Below are positions 1 through 11,242 of a stretch of 64,000 nucleotides of DNA, in pieces. The stretch spans positions 156,294,344 through 156,358,343 of the forward strand of contig JAOWCC010000577.1 of NCBI GenBank assembly GCA_030867875.1, read 5' to 3'. Source of the DNA: Actinernus sp. WN-2022. Lineage: Eukaryota > Cnidaria > Anthozoa > Actiniaria > Actinernidae. The position numbers and the translations under genes were made by a program. Within the stretch, counting starts at the first letter, position 1. Each line of letters begins with the position of its first letter. The notes below the pieces were generated by a model. That model saw only the letters and a program-made list of their open reading frames with translations, did not search any database and was not told where the DNA came from.

Positions 1-282
1 AACGTTGTGTAAATATCCTGAATAAGAGATTTTAATCACGAACTAGAAGATTATGTATTTAATTCAAGACCAATTCTCAGCTGTAGTTATAAAAGATCAG
101 TCGAACTTGTCACAAAGTCAATCACAAATTCGCCTAAACTACATTCTTTCGACTCGTGAGAAAGCTCACATGTTGACAAATGGCAACACACAAGGAAGTT
201 CAGTGACTCACCGATTAACTTTTCTCAGTGATGAAATGCTTTTAAAATCCTCATTTTCTTGATTTTTGGAACAGATGTGTAC
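1..282. other. No gene recognised (left edge)
   Basis: AT-rich sequence left of the LTR element. One open frame of 69 codons at 53-262 has no recognisable motif and is treated as chance. Confidence 0.5.
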
Positions 283-287
283 ACAAC

Positions 288-429
288 TGTAATATCCTAT
301 GTACTGTTCCCGTGAGGCATGACGGGAACGGACACGTGCAGAGGAGTACGGGGATCAGCCATCTTGGAAATAAAGACTTTGAGTTCGTGTGTGAGTCCGG
401 TGTTTTTAGTACTTTTCGAGAATACAACA
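288..429 (+). repeat. 5' LTR of the Gypsy element
   Basis: 142 bp, TG...CA ends, matching 4711-4845 almost throughout. It contains AATAAAG, a possible polyadenylation signal, near its middle. The last bases are ATACAACA, followed by one base and the TGG of the primer-binding site. Confidence 0.9.
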
Positions 430-430
430 A

Positions 431-448
431 TGGCGACGACAAGCCGAC
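431..448 (+). promoter_or_regulatory. Candidate tRNA primer-binding site
   Basis: TGGCGACGACAAGCCGAC begins one base after the 5' LTR. TGG is the complement of the CCA end of a tRNA, the usual start of a minus-strand priming site. Which tRNA is used was not determined. Confidence 0.6.
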
Positions 449-547
449 GAGGCGCTAAAGAACTCACTTAAGCAGTTCAGGAACATATTTCATTGAAGGA
501 AAGAGTCACATTGGCGGATTTCGTGGATTATCAAGAAGTTTAGAAAC

Positions 548-1440
548 ATGCAGGCAAACCTACCGATATTTCCATCTTTTGATTATGAGACCGACAAGAC
601 AAACGCTGGGCCAAGATGGAAGAAATGGATAAGCAGACTAGAAAACCTGTTCATCGGGATAAATATGAAGGATGATAAGAGACAACGAGCTCTTTTGTTG
701 CATTATGTTGGAGAACGAGCGTACGATATTTACGAAGCGGAAAAGGGCGATTAAGTGAAGAGACATACAAAGAAACCAAAGAGGTGCTTACGAAATATTT
801 TGAGCCCAAAAGAAACGTACAGATGGAGATCTATACCTTTAGAAGCTGTAGACAGAAGGAAGAGCAGTCTTAGGACGAATTTGTGACGGAACTTCGACAG
901 TTAGCGAGAAACTGTAATTTTGTAAACACAGACAGTGAAATCCTGTCGCAAGTTATCCAACATTGTAAATCAACAAGATTTCGGAAAAGAGCTTTACGTG
1001 AGTCAGACAAGTCCCTAGCTGAAGTTCTGGAAATGGGCCGATCACTAGAGCCGCTAGCTGATAAACATGCAGCCATTATGGAACGAGAAACAGTGAACGC
1101 GATAGGGAAATATATATAGCTCGAGTAAACACAGTACAACACGACCAGCCAAACCAGCGAAGCCGGCAAAACAAACCATGGATAAGCGCCACTATTTACA
1201 ACCAAGTAATATCCAGAAGATCTGTAAGAACTGTGGTGGAGAATACCCTCACAAGAATGTTTGTCCAGCTCTATAGGTAAGATCTGCAATCACTGTAAGA
1301 AACCTAATCATTTTAAGGATGTGTGTTTCAAGTTGAAGAAGAAAGAATCTGTTCAACTGTTAAGAGAACAGGACACAGTTGATGCAGACCAGTATGTAGA
1401 TCTAGAGTCTGACTCAGAATCAAGTGAAGAGGGATATTGA
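548..1440 (+). pseudogene. Gypsy gag remnant with two zinc knuckles
   Basis: Capsid/nucleocapsid region. It starts at the ATG of MQANLPIFPSFDY. The open frame stops at 754 after a frame change, and homology-like reading resumes in another frame from about 751. Further in-frame stops occur near 871, 1119 and 1274. Two CCHC-type knuckles are visible. The first (from 1222) reads CKNCGGEYPHKNVC with slightly irregular spacing; the second (from 1285) reads CNHCKKPNHFKDVC with the canonical C-x2-C-x4-H-x4-C spacing. A stop codon lies between them. In family terms this protein would package the element RNA; here it cannot be made in one piece. Confidence 0.8.
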
Positions 1441-1479
1441 TATGGTATAAACACTAAGGAACATTTTATCAGTGTAGTT

Positions 1480-2508
1480 GGAGGTAAAGCACCCAAAGTA
1501 GCAGTAAAGATAAACAACATAGACTGTGAATTAATGATAGACAATGGTGCTACCGTAAATGTCCTGGATGAGAACACACACCAGAAAATTGGGAAACCAA
1601 AATTAAGCAAACATGGAGTTAAACGGTTGCATCCATATGGTGGAGGCCCTCCACTAAAAGTACAGGGACGGTGTGAATTAGTGGTAGAGGTCAATAGGAA
1701 AATACAGTGCCACATGTTTTATGTAGTCTCAGGAAATCATGGTGCATTACTCGGATACTCAACGGCAACAGAACTAAGCTTGATAAACATCGTGAACAGT
1801 GTAAATGATCCTAGTGTAACATACCCTAACCTGATGAAAGGAATAGGAAAACTTAAGGGCACATTAGTTAAGCTTCACATTGATGAATCAGTAAAACCAG
1901 TGGCACAGAGGCATCGCCGCACGCCCTTCCATTTGAGAGATAAAGTAGAGAAGGAGATTAATAAGTTACTGGGAGAGGATATCATTGAAAAGGTTGAAGG
2001 GGTCCCCACCCCATGGGTGTTTCCAATAGTCACGCCCCCAAAGAAGGACTCTGATTCAATCAGGCTTTGTGTCGATATGCGAGAAGCAAATAGGGCAATA
2101 CAAAGAGAAAGGCACCTAACACCAACAGTTGAAGGGCTCATTACTGATCTTAATGGAGCCAAGGTGTTTAGCAAGCTAGATTTACGTGCGGGTTACCATC
2201 AGCTAGAGTTGGATCCCGAATCAAGGTACATCACTACCTTCAGCACACATGTGGGTCTGTACAGATATAAGCTTTTGAGTTTCGGTATATCCTCTGCATC
2301 TGAGGTATTTCAGGAAACAATCCAAAATGTTACCAAGGACATTCCGGGTGCAAAGAACATTGTTGATGATATTATAATTTTTGGAAAGTCACGAGAAGAG
2401 CATGACACTGCTTTAGAAATGACCTTCAAAAGGCTCCACGAAAAGGGGCTAACCCTGAACGATAAAAAGTGTGAATACAACAAAGATCAGATTGAATTTT
2501 TGGGTTAG
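1480..2508 (+). pseudogene. Gypsy pol remnant, protease and reverse transcriptase
   Basis: The open frame from 1534 gives 324 residues. The aspartic protease active site reads IDNGATVNVL, with Asn where the family has Ser or Thr, so protease activity is doubtful. Reverse transcriptase follows, with FSKLDLRAGYHQ and LSFGISSASEVFQ in the fingers/palm region and the catalytic pair in IVDDIIIF (Asp codons at 2365-2370). The frame ends at a TAG near 2506; the reading continues in the next frame after what looks like the loss of a single base. Upstream coding-like sequence from about 1480 belongs to the same polyprotein. Confidence 0.85.
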
Positions 2509-3320
2509 TCTTTAGTTCAAAAGGTGTTTCACCGGACCCCAAGAAGGTGGAAGTTGTTAAAAGGGTAGAGTCTCCAAAGAATGTCTCCGAGGTTCGAAGC
2601 TTCCTAGGTATGCTTAATTACAGTTCACGTTTCATACAGAACTATGCAACAATTAGTGAGCCATTAAGACGCCTCACGCGCCAGAACACAGAGTGGATTT
2701 GGTCCAGTGAACACGATGAGGCGTTTACATCCCTGAAAGAAAAGCTTGCTGGTAGCCCAGTGATGGCATATTTTGATCCATCTAAGAACATTAAGATAAT
2801 TACAGATGTTAGTCCCGTAGTTCTAGGCGCCATACTGGAGCAAGAGGAGAAAGTAGTTGCATATGCCAGCAGAGCCTTAACAAATACCGAACAGCGGTAC
2901 AGCCAAACAGAACGAGAAGCTTTAGGTGTTGTGTGGGAATGCGAGCATTTCGACATGTACGTCAGAGGAGCCGAACACTTCACAGTTATTACGGATCACA
3001 AACCGTTGGAGAGAATCTGGAAGAAGCCTAAGCCACAACTTCGCATAGAGCGATGGGGTTTGCGGTTACAACCGTACAACCTGTCCATACAATATCAGCC
3101 GGGTAGTGAGAATCCGGCAGATTACATGTCCAGACACCCGTCTGACTCAGAACGTAAGACTACCTCACGCGAACAAAAGATGGCAGAACACTATGTAAAT
3201 TTCATCACTGAAATGTCTGTACCCAAAGCAATGACGCTCGAGGAGATCAAGACAGCCACAGATACTGACATGACTATTCAGAAAGCAATGGAGCTCACAC
3301 GTAAAGGGCGATTGGTTTGA
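2509..3320 (+). pseudogene. Gypsy pol remnant, connection and RNase H
   Basis: The open frame runs from 2547 to 3320. It begins with the FLGMLNYSSRFIQNYA motif of the RT connection, then an RNase H segment with ITDVSPVVLGAIL, YASRALTNTEQRYSQTERE, the HFDMYV region and ITDHKPL, ending near NPADYMSRHP. The usual Asp-Ala-Ser in the RNase H core reads Asp-Val-Ser. A frame change near 3310 separates it from the integrase. Confidence 0.85.
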
Positions 3321-4554
3321 GATAAAGCTCACGAAAGATCCAAAGGTAAACTGTGATGAGTTAAAGGAAATTAGCAGTGTTCGTGATGAACTAACTATTC
3401 ATCCGGATAACATTTTACTACGAGGAGATAAGATAGTAATACCAGCCACGCTGCGAGACAAAGCTGTAGCCCTAGCCCACGAGGGACATCAAGGTATGAG
3501 CCAAACCAAATCATTCATCCGGTCCAAGATTTGGTTTCCCGGGTTGAACGAGAAAGTAGAAAACGCGGTCCGTCATTGTCTGGCCAGCCAGTCCACTTAC
3601 TCTGGTCCTAAACAGATGGAGCCGTTCAGCATGTCCCACTTCAGAGTATCTTCTGGTGAACATTGACGAGTTTTCCAGGTACTCAGTAGTGGAAATCCTA
3701 AGATCAGTCTCAGCCAATACCACCATACCGGTGATAGACAAGGTGTTCTCAACATTCGGATATCCCAAGATAGTGAAGACGGACAACGGGAGTCCGTTTG
3801 ATTCTCATGCGCCGTTCGAATAATTCGCAGAACACAGCGGATTCCAGCATAGAAGCATAACACCACGCTGGCCAAGAGCCAATGCACAGGCAGAGTCATT
3901 TAACAAGCCTTTAATGAAAGCAGTTAGAGCGGCAATAGTGGAGCACAAGAATTGGAGGCAAGAGCTCTACAGGTTCGTGAGATAGTATAGACCCATGCCA
4001 TACCCCTCCACAGGTTTCGCCCCATTCAAGCTGTTGTTTGGTCGAGATCCAAAGACAAAGTTGCCACAAGCAAGTACGGAAGGTCAGGAGCCCGACGTCG
4101 AATTGAAAGCAAAGCAAAATGACCAACGAGCAAAGGAGAAGATGAAGAGCTACGCAGATGAGCGAAATCGTATTGTGGTTGGGATACAGTTCTACTAAAG
4201 TACGATACAAAGCGCAATAAGACGACGCCCCCATTTGATCCCAATCCACACCAAGTTGTTGCACGGAAGGGCAGTATGATAACTGTTTCCTCGGGAACTA
4301 AGGAAGTTACACGGAACTCCTCATTCTTCAAGAAGATACCATACCAATCTCCAGATTACAAGACGGAAGGAAAGATGGAGGAAGCGTTTGATAGTACCGA
4401 AAGGAAAAGTAGAGAGGAACAGCCAAGGGAACTAACAGGCGACCATGCCGAATTGGTGGCTGAAAGACACACAGTCGAGGAAGCGATGAAAGTAGCAAGA
4501 CCAGTTCGAGAAAGACGCGAACCCATACGTTTCAAAGACTGTTATAAGTTTTAG
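3321..4554 (+). pseudogene. Gypsy pol remnant, integrase
   Basis: Integrase is readable in several frames. The zinc-binding module has HEGHQG near 3479 and then HCLASQ near 3575, where the second Cys of the expected CxxC is replaced by Ser. Between about 3630 and 3660 the reading jumps from that module into the middle of the catalytic core, so the segment that normally carries the first catalytic acid seems deleted. IDEFSRYS (near 3662) and TDNGSPFD (near 3780) of the core remain. Stops or shifts occur near 3664, 3822, 3986 and 4196. The tail 4276-4554 is charged and ends REPIRFKDCYKF before TAG. Confidence 0.8.
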
Positions 4555-4701
4555 TTTTGATTTTGATTTCTGGGTATTTATTTTAAATGTATACTAGTCG
4601 CCTCTTTGTAAGCTAGTTTGTTTGCCCACCGATGGATACTGTTATAAGTTTTCAACACGTTAATATTTATTTCTTTATGCAAGAGATTTTCTGTCCATCA
4701 T

Positions 4702-4710
4702 GGGGAGAGA
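4702..4710 (+). promoter_or_regulatory. Polypurine tract of the Gypsy element
   Basis: GGGGAGAGA lies directly before the TG of the 3' LTR, the standard place for plus-strand priming. Confidence 0.8.
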
Positions 4711-4845
4711 TGTAATACCCTATGTACTGTGCCCGTAAGGCATGACGGGAACGGACACGTGCAGAGGAGTACGGGGATCAGCCATCTTGGAAATAGAGAC
4801 TTTGAGTTCGTGTATGAGTCCGGTGTACCTTTCGAGAATACAACA
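4711..4845 (+). repeat. 3' LTR of the Gypsy element
   Basis: 135 bp, TG...CA, followed by the target duplication ACAAC. It lacks about 7 bp present near the end of the 5' LTR. Confidence 0.9.
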
Positions 4846-4850
4846 ACAAC

Positions 4851-5569
4851 CTGAATTCACAAATCTTTGCAAAGCCGCTTCGAAAGCCGACCGCGCGTCT
4901 GTTAAAGTATTGCATATGAAAATTAGCCAATGAGATTGCGAGAATGTTTTTTGTTTTTGTAACTGATAGTAATTGCACTGACCTTAGTTGATCGTCCTTG
5001 TTTGATAGGAACAAATCGTGTTCTAGTGACGACTATACGTAGTAACTCTTCACCCATTATTTGGCATTTTACAAAGATCAGGTAAGCAAAATCTAGAGTA
5101 GTTTAAGATAAGTAAGATAAGTAAGATATACAAATAAAGAATTAAAAGAGAGCTATGATAGGAATATGTATGCAGTATTCAAAGTAGCTGAGGCTTTCGA
5201 GTTGACTACTGTCTATGTGTAACTATAGATTATGAATATCTGAGCTCAGTATATACAATAAAGCAGAAAAGGAGAAAAAGGAAAGAAAAGAAAGCATAAA
5301 CATATTTGTGCGATAGCTAGATAATAATTAGATAATAATTAATCACTAAAATAATACTACAGGTAAATGAACAGTAATAATTTATATTAATATTGTATCT
5401 ATTAGACAGAAATAAATACTTATATATACATTGAACAGACAGTAAAGATTATAATACTGAAAAATATAGCTGAAAAATATCATCTGATTGCTATAGTATA
5501 GACCAGTCCGCGGTAAATTCCGACATTTTGAAAGGGGTGCAAACATGGCGCGAAATACAGTGTTTGTAT
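4851..5569. other. No gene; LINE 3'-tail-like sequence
   Basis: AT-rich. The stretch at about 5170-5215 (GTAGCTGAGGCTTTCGAGTT) resembles 34995-35040 and 26895-26930, which sit beside antisense LINE remnants, so it is probably a LINE 3' untranslated tail in minus orientation. Nothing else recognised. Confidence 0.4.
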
Positions 5570-5610
5570 GGGAATCGATGGGAATCGATGGGAATCGATG
5601 GGAATCCGAT
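5570..5610. repeat. Four-copy 10-bp tandem repeat
   Basis: GGGAATCGAT is repeated four times head to tail; the last copy has one extra C. Confidence 0.9.
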
Positions 5611-5890
5611 GCCAAATAAAATCCGTAAAATCGAATTTATGAAATATTCTTCAGATACAAACTTAAGATACCAGGAAAAAGATTAACATATCGAAATTTG
5701 AGCGATGTAGCTGGGCTGGGAAGCGTGCAATAGTGTTTTCAGTTTTCCATACATTGTCTGTAAATTTTCACGAGGAAATTGTAGTTTGTAGTTCGTCTGT
5801 TCATAGAATCCTATATTCACACACAAACGGCAGAGTTTAATACAATATTTATGTTGTAGTTCGTCTGTTCATAGTAGTCCCAATATTACA

Positions 5891-6070
5891 TGTACTGTTA
5901 AGTGTCCGCGGGCGTGGCTGCGGTCATGCCCGCGTCTATCTAATTACCGCAATTGACCGCGGTTTTACCTCAGTTTGACCGCGGTCATTCTGAGGTCAAA
6001 CCGCGGTCAGTGGACGCGGGAAAACCGCGGTAAATTCTTCAATAATTTCAGGCGGTACTGTACTGTTAAG
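5891..6070. repeat. GC-rich foldback insert flanked by 12-bp direct repeats
   Basis: TGTACTGTTAAG occurs at 5891-5902 and 6059-6070. Between them lies a GC-rich segment unlike its AT-rich surroundings, with repeated CCGCGGT motifs and an inverted repeat (arms 5955-5973 and 5990-6008, one mismatch in 19, 16-base loop). The direct repeats look like a target duplication, but the insert ends are not clearly inverted. The element class is unknown. Confidence 0.6.
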
Positions 6071-6090
6071 CAACTCCTACTGAAATAAAA

Positions 6091-6182
6091 ACGTACGGCT
6101 TCAGGTCCCGATGATTTACCCTACTGGTTCTGGAGTGACTTTGCCTTCGACCTCGCCCCCATTGCTACTAATATCTTCACCA
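6091..6182 (+). pseudogene. LINE reverse transcriptase fragment, left part
   Basis: Reads TASGPDDLPYWFW and then DLAPIATNIFTTS, the first conserved block of a LINE reverse transcriptase. It breaks where the SINE at 6183 begins and resumes beyond it. Confidence 0.75.
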
Positions 6183-6362
6183 CCTCCCGGTTAGCTCAGT
6201 GGTTAAGCTCCGGTCTGTTGAGCGGGAGGTCGCGGGTTCAAACTCCGGCCGGACTAACACTCAGGGTCTTAAAATAACTGAGCAGATGGTGCGGTTTATC
6301 AGTCTCATCAGACTGTCACGAGTTACCGACGTTAAATAAAGTTGCTTTAGTTTTACTTTACT
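6183..6362 (+). mobile_element. tRNA-derived SINE inserted in a LINE
   Basis: The head resembles a tRNA. A box A-like TAGCTCAGTGG lies at 6192-6202 and a box B-like GGGTTCAAACTC at 6234-6245, the internal RNA polymerase III promoter. The body contains ATAACTGAGCAGATGGTGCG and the 3' end runs GTTAAATAAAGTTGC into a short TTTTACTTTACTTTA tail. No convincing target duplication was seen. It splits a LINE reverse transcriptase reading frame. A true tRNA gene is unlikely because the sequence continues as a SINE body and the acceptor arms do not pair well. Confidence 0.8.
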
Positions 6363-6610
6363 TTAATTGTTCTCTTAAGTCCAGTACTGTTCCCGGATCG
6401 GAGTATGGAACCCCTCTCCCGAAAGAATCTCCTTTGACCACATGCAATCAATTAAGGCCAATTTCCTATAAACTAACATCTTTATGTGCCTCTTTGAAAG
6501 AGCTGTCTATAAAACCGAACTATCAAATGTCGCTCGTGAAGCTATCAATCTAGATCAGTTTGCCTATAGGAAAGGTCACAATTCTACTATGGCTTTAACT
6601 CTTTACCGTC
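6363..6610 (+). pseudogene. LINE reverse transcriptase fragment, right part
   Basis: Continuation of the fragment at 6091, with FERAVYKTELSNVAREAIN and LDQFAYRKGHNSTMALT, a reverse transcriptase block. Early codons are out of frame and contain stops. Confidence 0.75.
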
Positions 6611-7760
6611 CGAGCCTCTAAATATAAGACGCATTAGTCCGATACTAGAAAAATTATTGCATCACATCTAGACATGCTGGAAAGACGATGTTGCGATATT
6701 ATGCGAAGGGATGAATGGCTTCAAAGTCAGAGCTATAACAGGGATCGCTCGACTCTTTCACTATGGAGAAAAGCTCATTTGTTTTGGCGATCGTTTTGTT
6801 TCTTCGATTTTCACGAATTTTAAGGAGCTAAATATTGGCTCAAACACCCTTCCCATTCGCACTTGAGATCAAAAGCAAACACAAAATCAGCGCTCAGTCG
6901 TTACAGTACCTTCTTTAATCTTTCCAACCACCAGTTTTTTTTGGCACAAAACACACCAAGCGACTGTGAACAGCGCTATTCTTGTCACTGCATTTCTCTC
7001 CACCACGTTCTCCTGTACCCACCTCCAGTTGCATGATGGGTAATGGACAAACATTACAACCAAGAGCGGTGATTTGGACTCAAGCCGTTGCTTTAAAGTG
7101 ACAAAAACACATCCTAATAGGTTGAGCAGGGGTAAAAGACTGCCAACTGCAGGATTTCAAGGATTTCATTGAATATTTTTTTTCCTGTGTCTGAAAGCAC
7201 AAACACAACAGGAAAACCCTGTGAAATCCCCTCACAAAGCCTAGTAGAAGCAAACCAAGTACTTTTCAGCCGTCCTCAGACTTAATGATGTCCTCAAGCT
7301 CTCTGACAGTGGCATTTTCTCCAAAACAAGAGCCCGTCTGGGCTTTCACTCGGGCCACTATGTAGCGATACTTACTGTGACGTCACACAGGCCAGTCACG
7401 CCACATTTGTTGTATTCTGTGTCAGTTGCTTATAAAATATCACAGGTCGATGCTTATTCATCGCCAAATTACTTTCTTGTTCTTCCAAAATGCAAGCAAG
7501 CCCTTTCATTGAAGCTTATATGCTTTTAACTTATAAGTCTTATAAAATAATTAGGATATGGAAGCAGAATTGAGACCTTAGATGTATTTCGTAAGGCCCA
7601 AATCGCGAGATGCCATACAAGTCATACAAACACGCGTTTTTTTTACCAACACATTACATATACAAATATATATGCAAATATATAAATGATGTCAGTGTTT
7701 ACAAACAGTAAGTATCGCTATATACATCAATGTAGCCATTTTTTTGCCCCTTGGTTCACA
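6611..7760. other. No gene recognised
   Basis: Possible further LINE-like codons occur at 6670-6830, but the match is weak. The rest is anonymous AT-rich sequence with no convincing open frame or repeat boundary. Confidence 0.4.
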
Positions 7761-9005
7761 GGCAGCCCAAGCTCACGATTTGTGGCTCTTACAAATCCTA
7801 CGGTAGATTACGTGATCACTCGCACAAGATTGATTGCGTGATAGCGCGCGCTAGAGTCACCGTTTTCTCCAGAAATTTTCCTTGTCATCTCACTAATAGA
7901 GTTTGCATTGATTTCTTATCGTGGTAAAATAAAGGTAATGAAATAACATTTTGCAATAAATGTACTTCGAGTGTCCTTTTCTTATGTCCTTGGGTATTCT
8001 CTGCTATTTTGGGCTATTTTGGATCGGTTTTAGAGAGTTTTTGATTTTTGTTTTTTTGAGATCTCTCTCTATAATGAAATGACAAGGCTGCACAGTCCGT
8101 TGAGCACATCAAATCACTCGAAGGGCAAAAACACACTCTAACATCACTTCAATCGTCGCCAGTCTCCACAAAAGGACGTACCGAATATCTGTCTACGTTT
8201 ATTTCGGGGTGGAATTCCAAAATTTTACATTTTAGCCCTCGTAAACCACATATTTGTGGTATCAAAAACCGCTATTTGGAAACCCGCAGATGCTGGTAAC
8301 TTAGTCCCGAGACAGCGGGACGTCCCGCGGATGGGAAATGCGCTCTGATTGGTTGGTCGTCGTCACGTAGGGTTCATCAGACTCACCACGTGACGACGAC
8401 AAATCCCACGTGACTATGACCAACCAATCAGAGCGCATTTTCCATCCGCGGGACGTCCCGCTGTCTCGGGACTAAGTTACCAGCATCTGCGGGTTTTCAA
8501 ATAGAGGTTTTTGATACCACAAATATGTGGTTTACGAGGGCTAAAATGTAAAATTTTGGAATTCCACCCAAAATAAACGTAGACAGATATTCAGTACGTC
8601 CTTTTGTGGAGTCTGGCGAGGATTGAAGTGATTTTAGAATGCTTTATTGCCCTTCGAGTGATTTGATGTGCTCAACGGACTGTGCAGCTTTGTCATTTCA
8701 TTATAGAGAGAGAGATCTCAAAAATCAAAACCTCTCTAAACCCGATCTAAACTAGCCCAAAATAGCAGAGAATACCCAAGGACATAAGAAAAGGACACTC
8801 GAGGTACATTTATTGCAAAATGTTATTTCATTACCTTTATTTTACCACGATAAAAAATCAATGCAAACTCTATTAGTGAGATGACAAGGAAAATTTGTGG
8901 AGTAAACGGTGATTCTAGCGCGCTATCACGCAATCGAACTTGCGCGAGTGATCACGTAATCTACGTAGGATTTGTAAGAGCCACAAATCGTGAGCTTGGG
9001 CCGCT
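7761..9005. repeat. Giant inverted repeat, about 1.24 kb
   Basis: Two arms of roughly 600 bp are near-perfect reverse complements about a centre near 8375. Matching landmarks include AGCTCACGATTTGTGGCTCT at the left end against its complement ending near 8996, ACCTTTATTTTACCACGATA and its partner, and GGGACGTCCCGC on both sides. The central part is CACGTGACGACGAC-rich. There is no coding sequence. It would form a long hairpin as RNA or single-stranded DNA. It could be a foldback transposon or a back-to-back duplication of one element; clean target duplications were not found. Confidence 0.85.
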
Positions 9006-11242
9006 TGTGCTTGGTTGTGCAAGGCAGGTTTTTCAGTTTCTTTGATATTTTGCGTTCCAGGATTTTTATTTTTTATTTTGGACTACCCTTCTTCAGATTT
9101 CTGATGGTGTGTTCCCAATGAGATTGAAGATGAAATACACTTTCATTTGAAATCCTCTTAGTAATACCCAAAGAGAAGAATTATTAGCTGAATTTAGCAG
9201 TCTTTAGGGGTGGCCGGTAGCGCGGTGACTTTCATTCTATGCTCCCCTAGGATATATGTAATTTAATATTTTTGTTTTTCTCGTATGTAAATTAAAGAAG
9301 TTGACCTTTAATTTTACTGTAAACACTACTTATTCATGTAACACACGTTTACAATTTTGTCTGCTGTTCTGTTATACTGCAGGTTCCGAGGCTAATAGAT
9401 GATTGTCTCAAATGTATGTTTATATTTGTACCATATTATAAGTTGTATCCTGTCCATCCTGTGATGGAGCTATCACTATATTTCTCTACACTGTTCTTTC
9501 TACCCTGCAGCTCTTTATTGCAGCTCGCTGCCTCGCTGCTGTTTCTCCGCGGCTGTTCTCTCTCGAAGTCATGTTAATTGTATTCGTGGTCAATTTGTGT
9601 TCCTCTGTGTAACTTTATCTGCTGTTCTTGCTATACATGATGAGCCATAATTACGAGTCCATCTTGGTATTTGTTGGATTAAAGATTATTAACTGAAATG
9701 CCTGTTGGTTATCTCTAATTAAAAGCTTTACCCTCATTCCCAAACCTTCAGTCTGCTCATTATATTACAGAACTATAAAGGGAATTGTTGGAAGCCTTTA
9801 ATTTCTCGAACCAAAACCTCGGCCGTGAGAGGTTTCTTGTTTAAGTTTACCTCGAGAGTTGAATATTGCTTGCCTCATCATAAATTAATTATGTGCTAAG
9901 TGTGTATTTCTGGCTTAGTGTTGGCGAGCGACAGTGTTGCTCTCACAGTTCAGGAGTTCAGATGTCTTCAGACTTCGATAGAAAATAGAAACCCATAACT
10001 GCTCAACCACAGTATATGTATTTGCTAGTAAATCGCTCAGTATACTTCGCTATAAATCAGCTATTCAGTATACCTGTGTAACGTACACAGGTCTCGATAC
10101 GAGATCGGTAAACCAGCCAAAAAAATTAGTGTTGGCCCACCGATCACAGTGTTTGCGTTGGTATGTATTATGACCGAGAGTAAAATGAAACGTTATGAAA
10201 TGTCGCATAAAACCTACGAAACGTACCTCAAACAAGAATAGCGTCCGCAGAATCTTAAGATGGCGACTGGACTGGAAAGAAATCTATTAGCGCCAACAAT
10301 TAATGCATAATTTAACGCATGCGCAGAAATTTTGTTGCACCGAACAAAAAAAAACGGCCTGCAGATTTAGGCTCGTGCCTGCCACAGGCAGCCCGAGTAA
10401 TTAGAGCACATTTCATTGGAAACGCTACAAAATTAGCGATACCTACCGTCGACGAGTACGTAGAATTCTCCCGAATGGCATTGTGGGGAAAGTTTGAGCC
10501 CTCGGCTTAAAAGTCAGCAGTATTTCACTATAAATTATATGGCTATAGATAAAGTAATAAATAAAAGTCATATAATACATTTCTTGCTGTCAGTAGCAAA
10601 GTTTAGGCTGTGAAAGAGACCGATAGCTGCTCATTATGCTGCAAGGCTAACTCCCATCAAAAGACAAGATAAAGAATACATTATTGTTTACCTGACGTTG
10701 TTCAATGGTATATTGAAAACTAAACTAAAATAATTCAAATTTTATAATTATAACAAGAGACACAGAACAAGAACGCGTACTAAACAATGACAGGTATGTG
10801 ATAGAGTTCAAGTCAGAGGCTGACAAGATTATACGTAACCAAATCCTCTTTCCGCTTTATCCTAAAGATCTTGTTGTCGCTTCTTAGATTTACAAGGATA
10901 TTGCCGTTGGAAGTGTACGTAGAAGCGAAGTTGCGACACTTTCCTCGCTCTTACACTAGAAGCTGCTGGTTTAATCTGGTTAAATCTTCATTTACGTAAA
11001 GCGATTTCCCTCTTAACTTGTGTTTGTTCCTGAAGATCATTAGGTTTGAATGAAAGCTCTTGAGGGGCGACCGACTGTGTGAGCTCTATCGATTTTACTA
11101 AGGTCGATCGTTACCCCATTTCTCTAACATAGAACTCGGTTACTTCATTATAGCAGTCTTCCCCATCATTCTCACTAGCTAATAGCGGAGCTCCAAGTCC
11201 CGCTCGAGTAGAGCACCATACATATAGGATGAGAGCAAAAAT
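9006..11242. other. No gene recognised
   Basis: AT-rich anonymous sequence. Short open frames such as 10319-10510 have no motif and no supporting structure. Confidence 0.4.

Larger units (their letters stand above)
283..4850 (+). mobile_element. Ty3/Gypsy LTR retrotransposon, full length but mutated
   Basis: A complete LTR element. Two short LTRs (288-429 and 4711-4845) start TG and end CA and are flanked by the identical 5-bp duplication ACAAC (283-287 and 4846-4850). A candidate primer-binding site beginning TGGCGACGAC follows the 5' LTR at 431, and a polypurine tract GGGGAGAGA (4702-4710) directly precedes the 3' LTR. The domain order is gag, two zinc knuckles, protease, reverse transcriptase, RNase H, integrase, which is Ty3/Gypsy order. 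The LTRs differ by a handful of substitutions and one small indel, so insertion is not ancient, yet the coding part carries several frameshifts and stops. It could move only with help from an intact relative. Confidence 0.93.

Noticed and set aside
6183..6255. Genuine tRNA gene
   Set aside because: Box A and box B are present but arms pair poorly, and the sequence runs on as a SINE body with a 3' tail.
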